Shown one piece after another: positions 51,975-60,945 of a DNA stretch of 64,000 bases (its first letter is position 1; every line of letters begins with the position of its first letter). Source of the DNA: Bacillus sp. FJAT-42376 (GTDB taxonomy: Bacteria > Bacillota > Bacilli > Bacillales > Bacillaceae); contig NZ_CP033906.1 of assembly GCF_003816055.1 (NCBI RefSeq), positions 992,001 through 1,056,000 of the forward strand, written 5' to 3'. The notes beneath the pieces are model-generated. The model did not search any database, had not been told where the DNA came from, and saw only the letters and a list, made by a program, of their open reading frames with translations. A program made the translations under genes and the position numbers.

Positions 51975-52721
51975 TTATTTAAAGGAAGCATATCCTTCAT
52001 CAGCCATAACAACGCTGCCGTTGATGGCGTCGGCTTCTTCCAGTGAAAGAAGGTAGACAGCATTTGCAAGCTGTTCAGGCTGGGTAAGTTTGTTGCCCAT
52101 GACCTTGGCTTTCATGGAATCGATGATGCCGTGGTCTCTGTAGCTTTGGATAATCGGTGTATCCACAACGCCAGGGGCAATGCCCACTACCCGGATTCCG
52201 TATGGAGCGAGTTCAAGGGCAGCTGATTTGGTCATCATGTTGACGGCCCCTTTAGTTGCGTGGTAGGCAAAGGTGCTTGGAGAGGCAAGAACTCCATAGA
52301 CGGAGGTTGTATTGATAATAACTCCTTTAATGTTCAGTTCCTGCATTTTTTTGCTGGCTGCGATGATTCCGTACGCTACACCGTGCTGGTTAATATCGAT
52401 AATTTTGTGGTAGGTGTCCATATCCATATCCGGAACGGGTGTGGATGTGCCGATTCCGGCGTTATTGAACATAATATCGATTCTTCCGTATTCTTCAACG
52501 GTTTTCTCGATTAATTGGATAACATCTTCATACTTGGAAACGTCTGTTTTAATGAAAATGGCTTCCCCATTGTTTGAACGGATCAGTTCCACTGTCTCAT
52601 TTCCGGCTGCGTCATTAAAGTCAGCTACAACAACCCGGTCTCCTTTTTTGGCAAATTTAAGGCATGTTTCTCTTCCGATTCCGCTTGCTCCGCCTGTAAT
52701 TACGGCTACTCTTTTCGTCAT
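51975..52721 (-). CDS. Short-chain dehydrogenase/reductase
   Basis: A 248-residue classical SDR. T9-G-x3-G-x-G (VITGGASGIGRE) binds the cofactor. NNAG is at 86-89. The catalytic triad is S140, Y153 and K157 (AYHATKG). D45 or so after strand 2 (VVVADFND) suggests NAD(H). The start at 52721 is preferred, with GGGAGG upstream. It is divergent from a LysR regulator at 52833, so it is probably under its control. The substrate is unknown. Confidence 0.92.
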   Translation of the reverse strand: MTKRVAVITGGASGIGRETCLKFAKKGDRVVVADFNDAAGNETVELIRSNNGEAIFIKTDVSKYEDVIQLIEKTVEEYGRIDIMFNNAGIGTSTPVPDMDMDTYHKIIDINQHGVAYGIIAASKKMQELNIKGVIINTTSVYGVLASPSTFAYHATKGAVNMMTKSAALELAPYGIRVVGIAPGVVDTPIIQSYRDHGIIDSMKAKVMGNKLTQPEQLANAVYLLSLEEADAINGSVVMADEGYASFK

Positions 52722-52832
52722 TTTCAATTTCCTCCCTGTTTCTAGCATAATTTGATTTTATCATTCCTGAAGATTCATTATAATTTAATAAAAGTGACAT
52801 TTAGTTAAGTGCAGCTTAAGGAGGGAAGGACG

Positions 52833-53729
52833 TTGAATATTGAGCAATTGGAGCATGTGGCAGAAGCGGCGAAAGCGGGATCGCTTACGAAGGCTGCCGA
52901 CCATCTGCATGTGAGCCTGTCCGCCATCAGCCAGTCGGTCAGTAAGCTGGAAAGAGAACTGGGTATCCAGCTTTTCATCCGCAATCGCCAAGGCACCGCG
53001 TTAACGGCCGAAGGGATGAAAATCATAGAAAAAGCGGAAAAAGTTCTCGCTGCCATCGGAGAATTGAAGGAAGAAGCGAATCGCTGCTCCGATACGCTTG
53101 CCGGAGATTTGAAAATTGGGATGATCCCGGGTCCGATTAATCTTTTAATCGATATGGTTTCCGCGTACAAAACCGATTATCCGAACGTGAAAGTGGAAAT
53201 CTATGAAATGGGGCCCGTGAAAATTGCCGAAGGGATTCTGAATAATGATCTGGATATCGGGCTGATTTTAACCTCTCATTCATTTGCGGTTCAAAACCAC
53301 GAACTGATTGCCGAGAAGATTCTGGAAGGGAAAATGGTGGCGGGTGTTCATAAACAATCTCCGCTCGCAGGGCTGGACCGGATCTCTCCGGAGCGTCTCA
53401 TTAAGGAAACGCTCGTCCTGTATAACGATGACTACATCAAAAAGTTCGCGTACGATACTCTATCTCCTTATGGTCCAATCGATGTTCTCTTTACAACGAA
53501 TAACACGGAAGCGATCAAGCGGGCCGTGCAAAGCGGGGTGGCCGTTACCCTCGGGATGGATTACTCTTTCCGCAGCCGTTCCCCCTATCCAAACGATACG
53601 GTCATACCGATTGAGATTGATGCGGCCGATAAAGAACCGCTTCACCTGGCTCTCATCAGGAGGAAAGACACGGTCCCTTCAAGAAAGGTAAAGGAGTTCA
53701 TGAGAAGAATTCACAGGGAGCTTAAATAG
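52833..53729 (+). CDS. LysR family transcriptional regulator
   Basis: A 298-residue LysR protein. The helix-turn-helix is in residues 1-60 (EQLEHVAEAAKAGSLTKAADHL; VSLSAISQSVSKLERELGIQLFIRN). The co-inducer domain follows (DLKIGMIPGPINLLIDMV). TTG at 52833 is chosen, with AAGGAGGGAAGG just upstream. It is divergent from the SDR gene, 111 bp away, the classic LysR arrangement. Effector unknown. Confidence 0.9.
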   Translation: MNIEQLEHVAEAAKAGSLTKAADHLHVSLSAISQSVSKLERELGIQLFIRNRQGTALTAEGMKIIEKAEKVLAAIGELKEEANRCSDTLAGDLKIGMIPGPINLLIDMVSAYKTDYPNVKVEIYEMGPVKIAEGILNNDLDIGLILTSHSFAVQNHELIAEKILEGKMVAGVHKQSPLAGLDRISPERLIKETLVLYNDDYIKKFAYDTLSPYGPIDVLFTTNNTEAIKRAVQSGVAVTLGMDYSFRSRSPYPNDTVIPIEIDAADKEPLHLALIRRKDTVPSRKVKEFMRRIHRELK

Positions 53730-53736
53730 AAGCGAG

Positions 53737-53801
53737 ACCGATTAAAACACCGGAGAACTGACATACTGGTTACCAGCAGGTGTCGTCCGGATTTTAATCG
53801 G
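53737..53801 (+). terminator. Long hairpin after the LysR gene
   Basis: ACCGATTAAAACACCGGA / TCCGGATTTTAATCGG imperfect stem around a 34-bp loop that has an inner CTGGTTACCAG palindrome. Followed by ATTGATTTTTC. Confidence 0.7.
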
Positions 53802-54063
53802 CATATTGATTTTTCATTCAGAATAGGTTAATATTGGCAATATCAGATGACGGAAGGGTGACCAAGAGGCGATGATTTGCTAATTCTTGTTTAGAAAAAC
53901 AGTCGTACTCCATAACAAATACGGACTATTTTTCTGGATTGGATTAGTTTTGCCTTTTGAGCACTGGATAGAAATACAGGCAGGCCCTTTATGGGGATGC
54001 TCTGTTTTTTACATGTGATCGAAGCGAAACCTCTTGTCCAGGAATGGAAAAGGAGGTTTTTTT
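53802..54063. other. MFS leader region without a gene
   Basis: A 262-bp stretch with a small hairpin (53902-53937: AGTCGTA / TACGGACT, then ATTTTTC), the terminator-like hairpin at 53976 and a second hairpin that includes the MFS ribosome binding site. Confidence 0.5.
53976..54010 (+). promoter_or_regulatory. Terminator-like leader hairpin upstream of the MFS gene (possible attenuator)
   Basis: ACAGGCAGGCCC / GGGGATGCTCTGT imperfect stem followed by TTTTTT, 53 bp before the MFS start. A second short stem (AAACCTC / GAGGTTT, 54029-54060) masks the AAGGAGG ribosome binding site and runs into TTTTTT. Such double hairpins are typical of drug-induced attenuators, but a leader peptide has not been shown. 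Confidence 0.45.
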
Positions 54064-55314
54064 ATGTCGGAAATAACAAGTCCGAAAAAGCTTGGGATGG
54101 GGGCTTTGTTTCAAAACCGGGTGATCAGAACGATCCTATTTTCGGTGTTTTTCCTGCAGATTGGGATTTGGGTGAGGAATTATTCGATTCTCCTGTATGT
54201 CATCGAAAAGACGAATGAAAATCCGATCGCGGTGTCGCTCATATCCGTTGCAGAATTTGCTCCGATCTTCTTGTTTTCCTTTATTGGCGGAACGTTCGCG
54301 GACAGGTGGCGGCCGAAAAGGACGATGGTGTGGTGTGACCTGTTAAGCGCGGTTTCCGTGTTTATGGTTCTGATTACGCTGTTCTTTGGGGACTGGAAAA
54401 TTATTTTCTTCGCGACGCTCGTTTCCTCGATTCTCTCCCAGTTTTCCCAGCCGGCTGGGATGAAGCTCTTTAAGCTGCATGTTCCGGCAGAGCTTGTTCA
54501 AATGGGGATGTCGATGTACCAGACCGTTTTTGCCCTGTTTATGATTTTAGGTCCAATCCTTGGAACATTTGTGTTTCAGCGGTTCGGCATTCTCGCCGCT
54601 GTCGGAATAATGGGGGTTGCCTTCCTCGTCTCGGCGGCCATTCTTCTCATGCTGCCGCCGGATCCTGAACCGGCCAAGGAAAAACCGAAGACAACGTTAA
54701 TGGAAGAAATGAAGGAAGGATTCCGCTATGTATTGAACAGCAAAGCGCTCACCCTTCTTGGAGCATGCTTTGCCGCGGCGGGGCTTGCCATCGGGTTGAC
54801 GCAGCCGCTCGGTGTGTTCCTGATTACGGAAAGGCTCGGACTTCCTAAAGAAGAGCTGCAATGGCTCATGGCCGCCTTCGGAATCGGGATGATCCTCGGC
54901 GGGGGAATCACGATTGCTATTTCCAAAAAAGTGATGCCGCAAATGCTCCTTGCAATCGGGATGGCAGCGAGCGCGATTGGAATGGTCGGCATGGGGCTGT
55001 CCACAGAATTATGGCTCACCTTAGCCGCTCAATTTTTTGCAGGGTTGTTCATGCCGTGCATTCACATAGGAATCAACACTATGATTCTGCAAAATACGGA
55101 AGAGTCCTTCATCGGAAGGGTCAACGGTATTCTGAATCCGCTCTTTATGGGAGCGATGGTTATTACGATGTCCGCTTCAGGCGTGCTGAAAAAGAATCTT
55201 TCCATCGTGTACTTGTACGAAATATCCGCCATTCTCCTCGTGATTGGCGTGCTGGTCCTTGTGCCGATCATGAAGAAATCGTCCGTTAAACGGGAATTGA
55301 AGCAGGGGATGTAA
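54064..55314 (+). CDS. MFS transporter (drug-efflux type)
   Basis: A 416-residue major facilitator with 12 predicted helices. The loop-2/3 signature GGTFADRWRPKRTM (residues about 79-92) is present. RNYSILLYVIEKT, LFSFIGGTFAD and the second-half loop ISKKVMPQMLLA follow the MefA/macrolide-type efflux arrangement. ATG at 54064 is chosen because AAAGGAGG sits just before it. The leader hairpins suggest regulation by attenuation. Substrate unknown; macrolide-type export is plausible but unproven. Confidence 0.88.
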   Translation: MSEITSPKKLGMGALFQNRVIRTILFSVFFLQIGIWVRNYSILLYVIEKTNENPIAVSLISVAEFAPIFLFSFIGGTFADRWRPKRTMVWCDLLSAVSVFMVLITLFFGDWKIIFFATLVSSILSQFSQPAGMKLFKLHVPAELVQMGMSMYQTVFALFMILGPILGTFVFQRFGILAAVGIMGVAFLVSAAILLMLPPDPEPAKEKPKTTLMEEMKEGFRYVLNSKALTLLGACFAAAGLAIGLTQPLGVFLITERLGLPKEELQWLMAAFGIGMILGGGITIAISKKVMPQMLLAIGMAASAIGMVGMGLSTELWLTLAAQFFAGLFMPCIHIGINTMILQNTEESFIGRVNGILNPLFMGAMVITMSASGVLKKNLSIVYLYEISAILLVIGVLVLVPIMKKSSVKRELKQGM

Positions 55315-55318
55315 GAGA

Positions 55319-55351
55319 AGGCATACAGTAATTCGGCTGTATGCCTTTTTT
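55319..55351 (+). terminator. Terminator after the MFS gene
   Basis: AAGGCATACAG / CTGTATGCCTT stem followed by a run of Ts. Confidence 0.9.
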
Positions 55352-55487
55352 GGTGGAAACACAGTGCGGAGGCAGGATAAGCGGTCCAACCGGTAAGAAA
55401 AGTCTATAATCCAATACCGATCAATCAATAATCAGTCCTTGCAGTGTTAAAATAATACTAAACACGGAAAAAAGAAAGGAAGATACG

Positions 55488-56942
55488 ATGGAAAAGGAAT
55501 CAGCCACATCAGGATGGAACCTGGGCAGCAGCTACACCAGTCTGCCATCATCCTTTTACACAAAAATCGAGCCGAACCCAGTGAACCGTCCTGAGATGGT
55601 CATTTTTAATAGGAAGCTTGCTGCAAGTCTTGGTCTGGAGGCAGATGAGCTTCAGACGAATGCCGGCATTCTTTCCGGAAACGAGCTTCCGGAAGGAGCG
55701 GTTCCCCTCGCCCAAGCCTATGCTGGCCACCAATTCGGGAATTTTACGATGCTTGGAGACGGACGGGCGATGCTGATTGGGGAACAGATGACGTCTTCAG
55801 GGGAACGGGTGGATATCCAGCTGAAAGGCTCCGGTCCGACGCCATATTCCCGCCGAGGGGACGGCCGTGCGGCACTCGGTCCGATGCTGCGCGAATACAT
55901 CATCAGTGAAGCGATGCATGGACTTCAGATTCCGACAACCCGGAGTCTCGCGGTGGTGGCAACGGGGGAACCGATTTACCGTGAAACCGCCCTGCCAGGT
56001 GCCATTTTAACGAGAACAGCCGCCAGCCATCTGCGTGTCGGCACCTTTCAATATGCCGCCAACTGGACGTCTGAGGAAGAACTGCGGGCGCTTGCTGACT
56101 ATGCAATCAGCCGTCATTATCCGGAAATAAAGGATGATGATAACCGGTATTTGTCCCTTCTTCAGAAAGTCATGAAGCGGCAGGCAGAACTGATTTCCAA
56201 ATGGATGCTAGTTGGATTCATCCACGGCGTCATGAACACGGACAACATGACGATCAGCGGCGAGACGATTGATTACGGACCATGTGCCTTTATAGATACG
56301 TATGATCCCGAAACGGTCTTCAGCTCCATTGATGTCCAAGGCCGGTACGCCTATGTCAACCAGCCGGGAATCGGCGGCTGGAACCTGGCCAGATTTGCGG
56401 AAAGCCTGCTGCCGCTTCTGCATAAAGAGCAGGAGGAAGCGGTAAACATCGCCCAAGACGCGATTTCTCACTACCCTGAGCTTTACAAGCAGGAGTGGTA
56501 TAAAGGAATGAGAGCCAAGCTCGGCCTCTTTAATGAAGAAAAAAAGGATGAAACACTCATTCAGCACTTGCTCACAATGATGCAAAAGGAAAAGGCAGAC
56601 TATACGAATACGTTTGTGGCTTTGACTTTTAACAGGGAATCAGCACTTTCGGCCAATCCGGATTTCGCCGGGTGGAAGGCGCGCTGGCAGGAAAGACTAG
56701 CCAGGCAGGAAGAATCGCAGGAGGCCGTTCATCAGCTGATGCGGAACAGCAACCCCGCCATCATCGCACGGAATCACCGGGTGGAAGAAGCCCTTGAAGC
56801 GGCGGCAAACGGAGATTTAACCGTGATGGAAAAACTGCTCGATGTCCTTGCAAATCCATATGAGCATTCGGAAAAACAAAAGACATATGCTGAGCCGCCG
56901 GGACCTGAATGCGGCCCTTATGCGACGTATTGCGGGACGTAA
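55488..56942 (+). CDS. SelO/YdiU-type protein adenylyltransferase (AMPylase)
   Basis: A 484-residue pseudokinase-fold enzyme of the SelO family. It transfers AMP to hydroxyl groups of proteins. [54 protein letters not shown], and [25 protein letters not shown] are conserved; the latter carries the metal-binding N and D. The C-terminus GPYATYCGT has the family's last cysteine, replaced by selenocysteine in some animals. All motifs are intact. GGAAGATACG precedes the ATG. It stands alone. In other bacteria it guards against oxidative stress. Confidence 0.93.
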   Translation: MEKESATSGWNLGSSYTSLPSSFYTKIEPNPVNRPEMVIFNRKLAASLGLEADELQTNAGILSGNELPEGAVPLAQAYAGHQFGNFTMLGDGRAMLIGEQMTSSGERVDIQLKGSGPTPYSRRGDGRAALGPMLREYIISEAMHGLQIPTTRSLAVVATGEPIYRETALPGAILTRTAASHLRVGTFQYAANWTSEEELRALADYAISRHYPEIKDDDNRYLSLLQKVMKRQAELISKWMLVGFIHGVMNTDNMTISGETIDYGPCAFIDTYDPETVFSSIDVQGRYAYVNQPGIGGWNLARFAESLLPLLHKEQEEAVNIAQDAISHYPELYKQEWYKGMRAKLGLFNEEKKDETLIQHLLTMMQKEKADYTNTFVALTFNRESALSANPDFAGWKARWQERLARQEESQEAVHQLMRNSNPAIIARNHRVEEALEAAANGDLTVMEKLLDVLANPYEHSEKQKTYAEPPGPECGPYATYCGT

Positions 56943-56962
56943 GAGAACGTAGTTGGTCGTTC

Positions 56963-57213
56963 CTGACCCGTTCTGCTTCACCGCAGCGGGGGACAGAGGC
57001 GATGGGCTGCGAGGCCTTATGCATCAAGGCATAACAGTACAGGTGCCAGAGCTTTCATTCGGTAAAATTTGTGGGGACTGGCACGGTGCCAGTCCCGTTT
57101 TGCTTCACCGCAGCGGGGGACAGAGGCAGTGTGCAGCGAGCCCTTATGCATCAAGGCTTAACAGTACAGGTGCGGGAGCTTTAGTGCGGTAAAATTTGAG
57201 GGGACTGACCCCG
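56963..57213. repeat. Dimeric dispersed repeat, locus 2
   Basis: Two tandem units, both with CTTCACCGCAGCGGGGGACAGAGGC near the start and CTTT(C/A)(A/G)TGCGGTAAAATTTG(T/A)GGGGACTG near the end. They meet at the palindrome GGGGACTGGCAC/GGTGCCAGTCCC. Same family as 5061-5311 (opposite orientation) and 62691-62943. No gene. Confidence 0.9.
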
Positions 57214-57451
57214 ATTTTTTCTTACTCCAGACGATTTGGCTGTACATTGATGTGCAAAAGGAAAAACGGCAAAAAAGAAAGAATGTTGATTTATAGAGTG
57301 CTGGGAAGGCACTCTTTTTCTATTTGTTACTTTGAAGTTCCTATCCCACAAAAAAGTGCCTGCTGTTCATGGCTTCTCTGTGGATTTATAATGATAGCAC
57401 CCTGTCCCCTGGGCAGATGTTAACAATCCACAAAAAAAGGGAGATTAAACA
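57214..57451. other. Gap without a gene, with one terminator-like hairpin
   Basis: AGAGTGC / GGCACTCT stem followed by TTTTTC (57295-57319). The rest of the stretch has no convincing frame. Confidence 0.5.
57295..57319 (+). terminator. Terminator-like hairpin after the dimeric repeat
   Basis: AGAGTGCTGGGAAGGCACTCT followed by TTTTTC. Confidence 0.7.
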
Positions 57452-58291
57452 ATGTCCATCAACTATATAGATTTAAACAACGGTACAAAAATGCCAGAAC
57501 TCGGATACGGTGTTTTCCGCGTAGAGGAAGGCGCTGAACTGGAAAAAGCGATTGTGGCTGCGATCAAAATGGGCTACCGCAGCATCGATACCGCAGCCAT
57601 TTACGGAAATGAAGCGAGCGTCGGCAGCGGCATCAGAAAAGCAATCGAAGAAGGGCTTGTTACGAGAGAAGAGTTGTTTGTGACTTCGAAAGTATGGAAC
57701 GACGGACTTTCCTATGAAGAAACCATTGCGGCTTATGAAGAGAGCTTAAGCAAAATGGGCCTCGACTATCTGGACCTGTACCTGATTCACTGGCCCGGTC
57801 AGGATAAATATCAGGAAGCCTGGAAAGCCCTTGAGACACTTTATAAAGAGAAACGCGTCAAAGCGATCGGCGTCAGCAACTTCCAAGTGCACCATCTGGA
57901 AAACCTGCTTGAAACAGCAGAGGTAACACCGGTTATCAACCAAATTGAATTCCATCCGAAGCTTACCCAAACGGAAGTGAGGGCATATTGTCAAAAGCAC
58001 AATATTCAGGTGGAAGCATGGTCTCCGCTCATGAACGGCGATCTATTGCAGAACGAAACCATTCAGGAAATCGCGAAAGCCCATCAGAAAACGGCAGCCC
58101 AGGTTGTTCTCCGCTATGACCTGCAGCATGGCGTCATTACAATCCCGAAATCGATGAACGAAGAGAGAATGCAGCAGAACCTGGATCTGTTTGATTTTGA
58201 ACTGACAAAGGAACAAATGGACCAGCTTGACGCGATGAACGAAAATCTCCGCAGCGGTCCGCATCCGGATGAATTTGATTTTAAAATCTAA
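57452..58291 (+). CDS. Aldo/keto reductase (YtbE/YvgN-like)
   Basis: A 279-residue (alpha/beta)8 NADPH-dependent reductase. The catalytic tetrad is D46, Y51, K80 and H113. The signatures GYRSIDTAAIYGNE, MGLDYLDLYLIHWP and ITIPKSMNEERMQQNLDLFDFELT are present. AAAAAGGGAGA precedes the ATG. It stands alone. Relatives reduce glyoxal, methylglyoxal and other aldehydes, so a detoxifying role is likely. Confidence 0.94.
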   Translation: MSINYIDLNNGTKMPELGYGVFRVEEGAELEKAIVAAIKMGYRSIDTAAIYGNEASVGSGIRKAIEEGLVTREELFVTSKVWNDGLSYEETIAAYEESLSKMGLDYLDLYLIHWPGQDKYQEAWKALETLYKEKRVKAIGVSNFQVHHLENLLETAEVTPVINQIEFHPKLTQTEVRAYCQKHNIQVEAWSPLMNGDLLQNETIQEIAKAHQKTAAQVVLRYDLQHGVITIPKSMNEERMQQNLDLFDFELTKEQMDQLDAMNENLRSGPHPDEFDFKI

Positions 58292-58298
58292 TGCACGT

Positions 58299-58333
58299 AA
58301 AAAAGGAAGAGGTATCCGGCCTCATCCTTTTTT
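58299..58333 (+). terminator. Terminator after the aldo/keto reductase
   Basis: AAAAAGGAAGAGG / CCTCATCCTTTTTT stem. Confidence 0.85.
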
Positions 58334-58369
58334 AGTATGCTTTTATATGAATCGAGAGGGAGATGGACC

Positions 58370-59173
58370 ATGACAAACTACGGAAAAAATCTTTTTAAAG
58401 GCACCGCCGCCTATTACTCCAAATACCGCCCCGTTTATCCTTCTTCCTTAATCAGGATGCTGGTAGACCGGTTCCGTTTAGATGGGAAGGGGCAGCTGCT
58501 GGACCTTGGCTGCGGTACCGGGCAGCTCACACTCAGGCTTTCGGACTGGTTTGAAAAAATGATCGGAGTAGACCCTGAAGAAGAAATGCTTGGAGAAGCA
58601 GAGCGGAACCGCCTGGCAGCAAGGGTGGAGCATTGTGAGTGGAAACCTGGTAAAGCGGAGTGTTATTTGAAGGGGGTGCAGACTGAAAAATATCGTCTTG
58701 TGCTGATGGCAAAATCGTTTCACTGGATGGATCAGTCAGCTGTTTTAGCATCATTGTACAGCCAAGTTGATGAGGAGGGAGGAATTGCGATTGTAGATGC
58801 TTATGATTCGAATCAGGAGCCCGAACCATGGCAGCTTGAACTGGATCGAATCGTAAAGAAATGGTACGGGGAAGAGCGGAAGGCTGGAAAAACCGTATAT
58901 GCGCACCCGTCAATGAGCTATGAAGAAAGGGTCTCCCGTTCAGGGTTTCATGCGGAGGTCCTCCGTCTGCCTGCTTATCAGCATGTTTGGACGGCCGATT
59001 CCATCATTGGTAATCTTTATTCAACCTCCTATGGGTCAATAAGATGGATAGAAGATCGGGAGTCATTTGAAACGGAACTGAGAGAAGCACTTTTGCGCAT
59101 TCATCCGGATGATGCATTTATGGAAGAAATCCGGTTAACCGTCATTTTAGGCCAAAAGAAAAAAACGCCCTAA
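58370..59173 (+). CDS. Class I SAM-dependent methyltransferase
   Basis: A 267-residue Rossmann-fold methyltransferase. QLLDLGCGTGQLTLRLS (residues about 43-59) is the SAM-binding glycine loop. IGVDPEEEML is motif II, and FHWMDQSAVL resembles the sugar/quinone-type methyltransferases with a W-F-D-like pocket. ATG at 58370 has GAGAGGGAG upstream; the frame from 58337 has no site. The gene end overlaps the convergent GAF-STAS gene by 4 bp. Substrate unknown. Confidence 0.88.
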   Translation: MTNYGKNLFKGTAAYYSKYRPVYPSSLIRMLVDRFRLDGKGQLLDLGCGTGQLTLRLSDWFEKMIGVDPEEEMLGEAERNRLAARVEHCEWKPGKAECYLKGVQTEKYRLVLMAKSFHWMDQSAVLASLYSQVDEEGGIAIVDAYDSNQEPEPWQLELDRIVKKWYGEERKAGKTVYAHPSMSYEERVSRSGFHAEVLRLPAYQHVWTADSIIGNLYSTSYGSIRWIEDRESFETELREALLRIHPDDAFMEEIRLTVILGQKKKTP

Positions 59174-60012
59174 GGACGTCTGTCTTTCTCCACCAGCGCA
59201 AATCCAATATGGGATAACGCCGCTGCCAGAGATTTTTTTACTAAAATTCCGTCTACTATCAAATTGCTTTGGACCATATTTTGAGCCTGCACAGGCAGGA
59301 TGCCCGTGAGGATTGGGGTGACTCCGATTAATGAGAGCATGTTCGCCAGCTGGACGAGGTGATGGATAACGTCTCTGTTAACGCGGAGAATCCCTGATAA
59401 ATCAAGAATAAGGTATTGAAGCGAGCGGTCTGAGCTCTGTTTCAAGGTGGACTGGATGATAATCTGTGCCCTTTTTTCACTGATGTCGCCGATAATCGGC
59501 AGAACGGCCACTCCGTCTGTGAGCGGCACCATCGGAGCAGATAGCTCTTCGATTTCCCGGTTCACCTTGTCCAAATCGAGGACATAGCTTAAGAGGGAGG
59601 CCATCGTAGTGAAAAGTTCAACGTGCTCTTCTTCAAAGCTTACCGTTTTAGAATCAAGGCCGCAGATCGTCCCGTAGTTTTCCCCCGTGCTGTAATTGAT
59701 CGGAATGCCGATAAAGCTTCCTCCCGCAAGATTTCGGGTAACGTCCATATCTTTTGTTAATTCATTTTGGTTCAAGTCCTCTATCAATAGGATGCGGTTC
59801 CCATGATCGACACTCAGTTTGCAGAATGTATCCTGAAACGGCATGGTTTCCCCGTTGCTCAGCAGCACATAATCCCGGTTCACAACCTTTTCAATTTCAT
59901 TGAATCGCTGATCATTTTTCGCAATGAAAAGGGTGTTCAATGGGACAACACCACTCATAAAACGCAGAATCATTTCTGCCGCCTCGTCAAAATTTTTAAT
60001 CGAATGAATCAT
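59170..60012 (-). CDS. GAF-STAS stress regulator (RsbR-like)
   Basis: A 280-residue protein. A GAF sensor domain is at about 10-150 (SFIGIPINYSTGENYGTICGLDS is the core). The STAS domain is at about 165-275 (LPIIGDISEKRAQIIIQSTLKQSSDRSLQYLILDLSGI). This is the RsbR layout, in which the STAS domain interacts with a partner of the stress sigma cascade. The sequence LILDLSGILRVNRD has a serine where RsbR proteins are phosphorylated; I cannot tell whether it is used. GGAGG precedes the start. Confidence 0.85.
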   Translation of the reverse strand: MIHSIKNFDEAAEMILRFMSGVVPLNTLFIAKNDQRFNEIEKVVNRDYVLLSNGETMPFQDTFCKLSVDHGNRILLIEDLNQNELTKDMDVTRNLAGGSFIGIPINYSTGENYGTICGLDSKTVSFEEEHVELFTTMASLLSYVLDLDKVNREIEELSAPMVPLTDGVAVLPIIGDISEKRAQIIIQSTLKQSSDRSLQYLILDLSGILRVNRDVIHHLVQLANMLSLIGVTPILTGILPVQAQNMVQSNLIVDGILVKKSLAAALSHIGFALVEKDRRP

Positions 60013-60253
60013 GGGAATCCTCCCTTTCTATTGGCTAAAGTGTTGTGATTCAGTTCATCTTTTGAGAATCAATGAGAATTCCTGTGGATTAAAAAAATTA
60101 AATACCCTTTATTTCCTTCCTTTAAACATGAAATCTCCACTAAAACACCTAAAATTTCAAAAAAATACATATTTTTCTCCGCAAGTGTCTCATTCTCCTG
60201 TAAAATATAGGTTGTGTTTGTCAAATAATAGAATTTAATAGAAGGAATTTAAA

Positions 60254-60925
60254 ATGGAAAAAACAAAGAGACTCATTCTCCTTCTTCCTCTGATTTTTAC
60301 ATGCCGGTACGTGCTTTCTGCCGTTCAATCTGCTTCTCCTGCAGTACTTGCGGATTGGGCAGCTAATACTCTCCTTCTTCTTGCGGCAGCCGTCCCCGTG
60401 GTGAAAAAAGCCCATGTGAACAAGGCAGCTGACTGGATTGTACTCGGAGGATTTGTATGGTTTTTATGCGTTCTCCATGAAAAGGTCACGTTTGTCTCCC
60501 TTTCTTCTTATTTAACTGCGGAACACACGCAAAGCCTGCATGTTCAAACAAACCTCATTAATCTTATTCCATTTAAAACCATCTGCATGACGTTCAGCCG
60601 GCCAGACATTCCTGCGGTAATGATGGTTCAAATTGCAGGGAATGCGCTTATGCTCGCTCCGGTTTCGTTCTGTGTCCAGCATTTAAAAATAGCGAAGGAT
60701 TGGAGGACAGCCATGTTCATGACCTTTTTGGTTTCAGCGGGAATAGAGGGGGCCCAGCTGATTCTCGCTTTTTTCCAATCAGCCATTCCTTACGCAGAAG
60801 GACGGGCAACAGATATCGATGATGTCATTTTGAATACGTTCAGCGGACTCATTGGATGTCTGATGTTTTGGGCCGTTAAAACCGTCAAAAGCAAACCGGC
60901 CGATTCAGAGGTACACCATTATTAA
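60254..60925 (+). CDS. VanZ-like family membrane protein
   Basis: A 223-residue membrane protein with about five helices. NLINLIPFKTICM, the glycine-rich NALMLAP helix, then GIEGAQLILAF and RATDIDDVILNTFSGLIGCLMF are the VanZ signature. Relatives include teicoplanin resistance proteins, but most VanZ-like proteins have no proven function. AAGGAATTT precedes the ATG. It is followed after 20 bp by a D,D-carboxypeptidase gene, so the two may act on the cell wall together. Confidence 0.88.
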   Translation: MEKTKRLILLLPLIFTCRYVLSAVQSASPAVLADWAANTLLLLAAAVPVVKKAHVNKAADWIVLGGFVWFLCVLHEKVTFVSLSSYLTAEHTQSLHVQTNLINLIPFKTICMTFSRPDIPAVMMVQIAGNALMLAPVSFCVQHLKIAKDWRTAMFMTFLVSAGIEGAQLILAFFQSAIPYAEGRATDIDDVILNTFSGLIGCLMFWAVKTVKSKPADSEVHHY

Positions 60926-60945
60926 TTGTTACCAGGAGGATTTTC

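Noticed and set aside
56953..57192. 79-codon ORF over the dimeric repeat (and similar frames at 62681-62965)
   Set aside because: The frames are read through repeat DNA present at three sites in both orientations. No ribosome binding site and no protein family.
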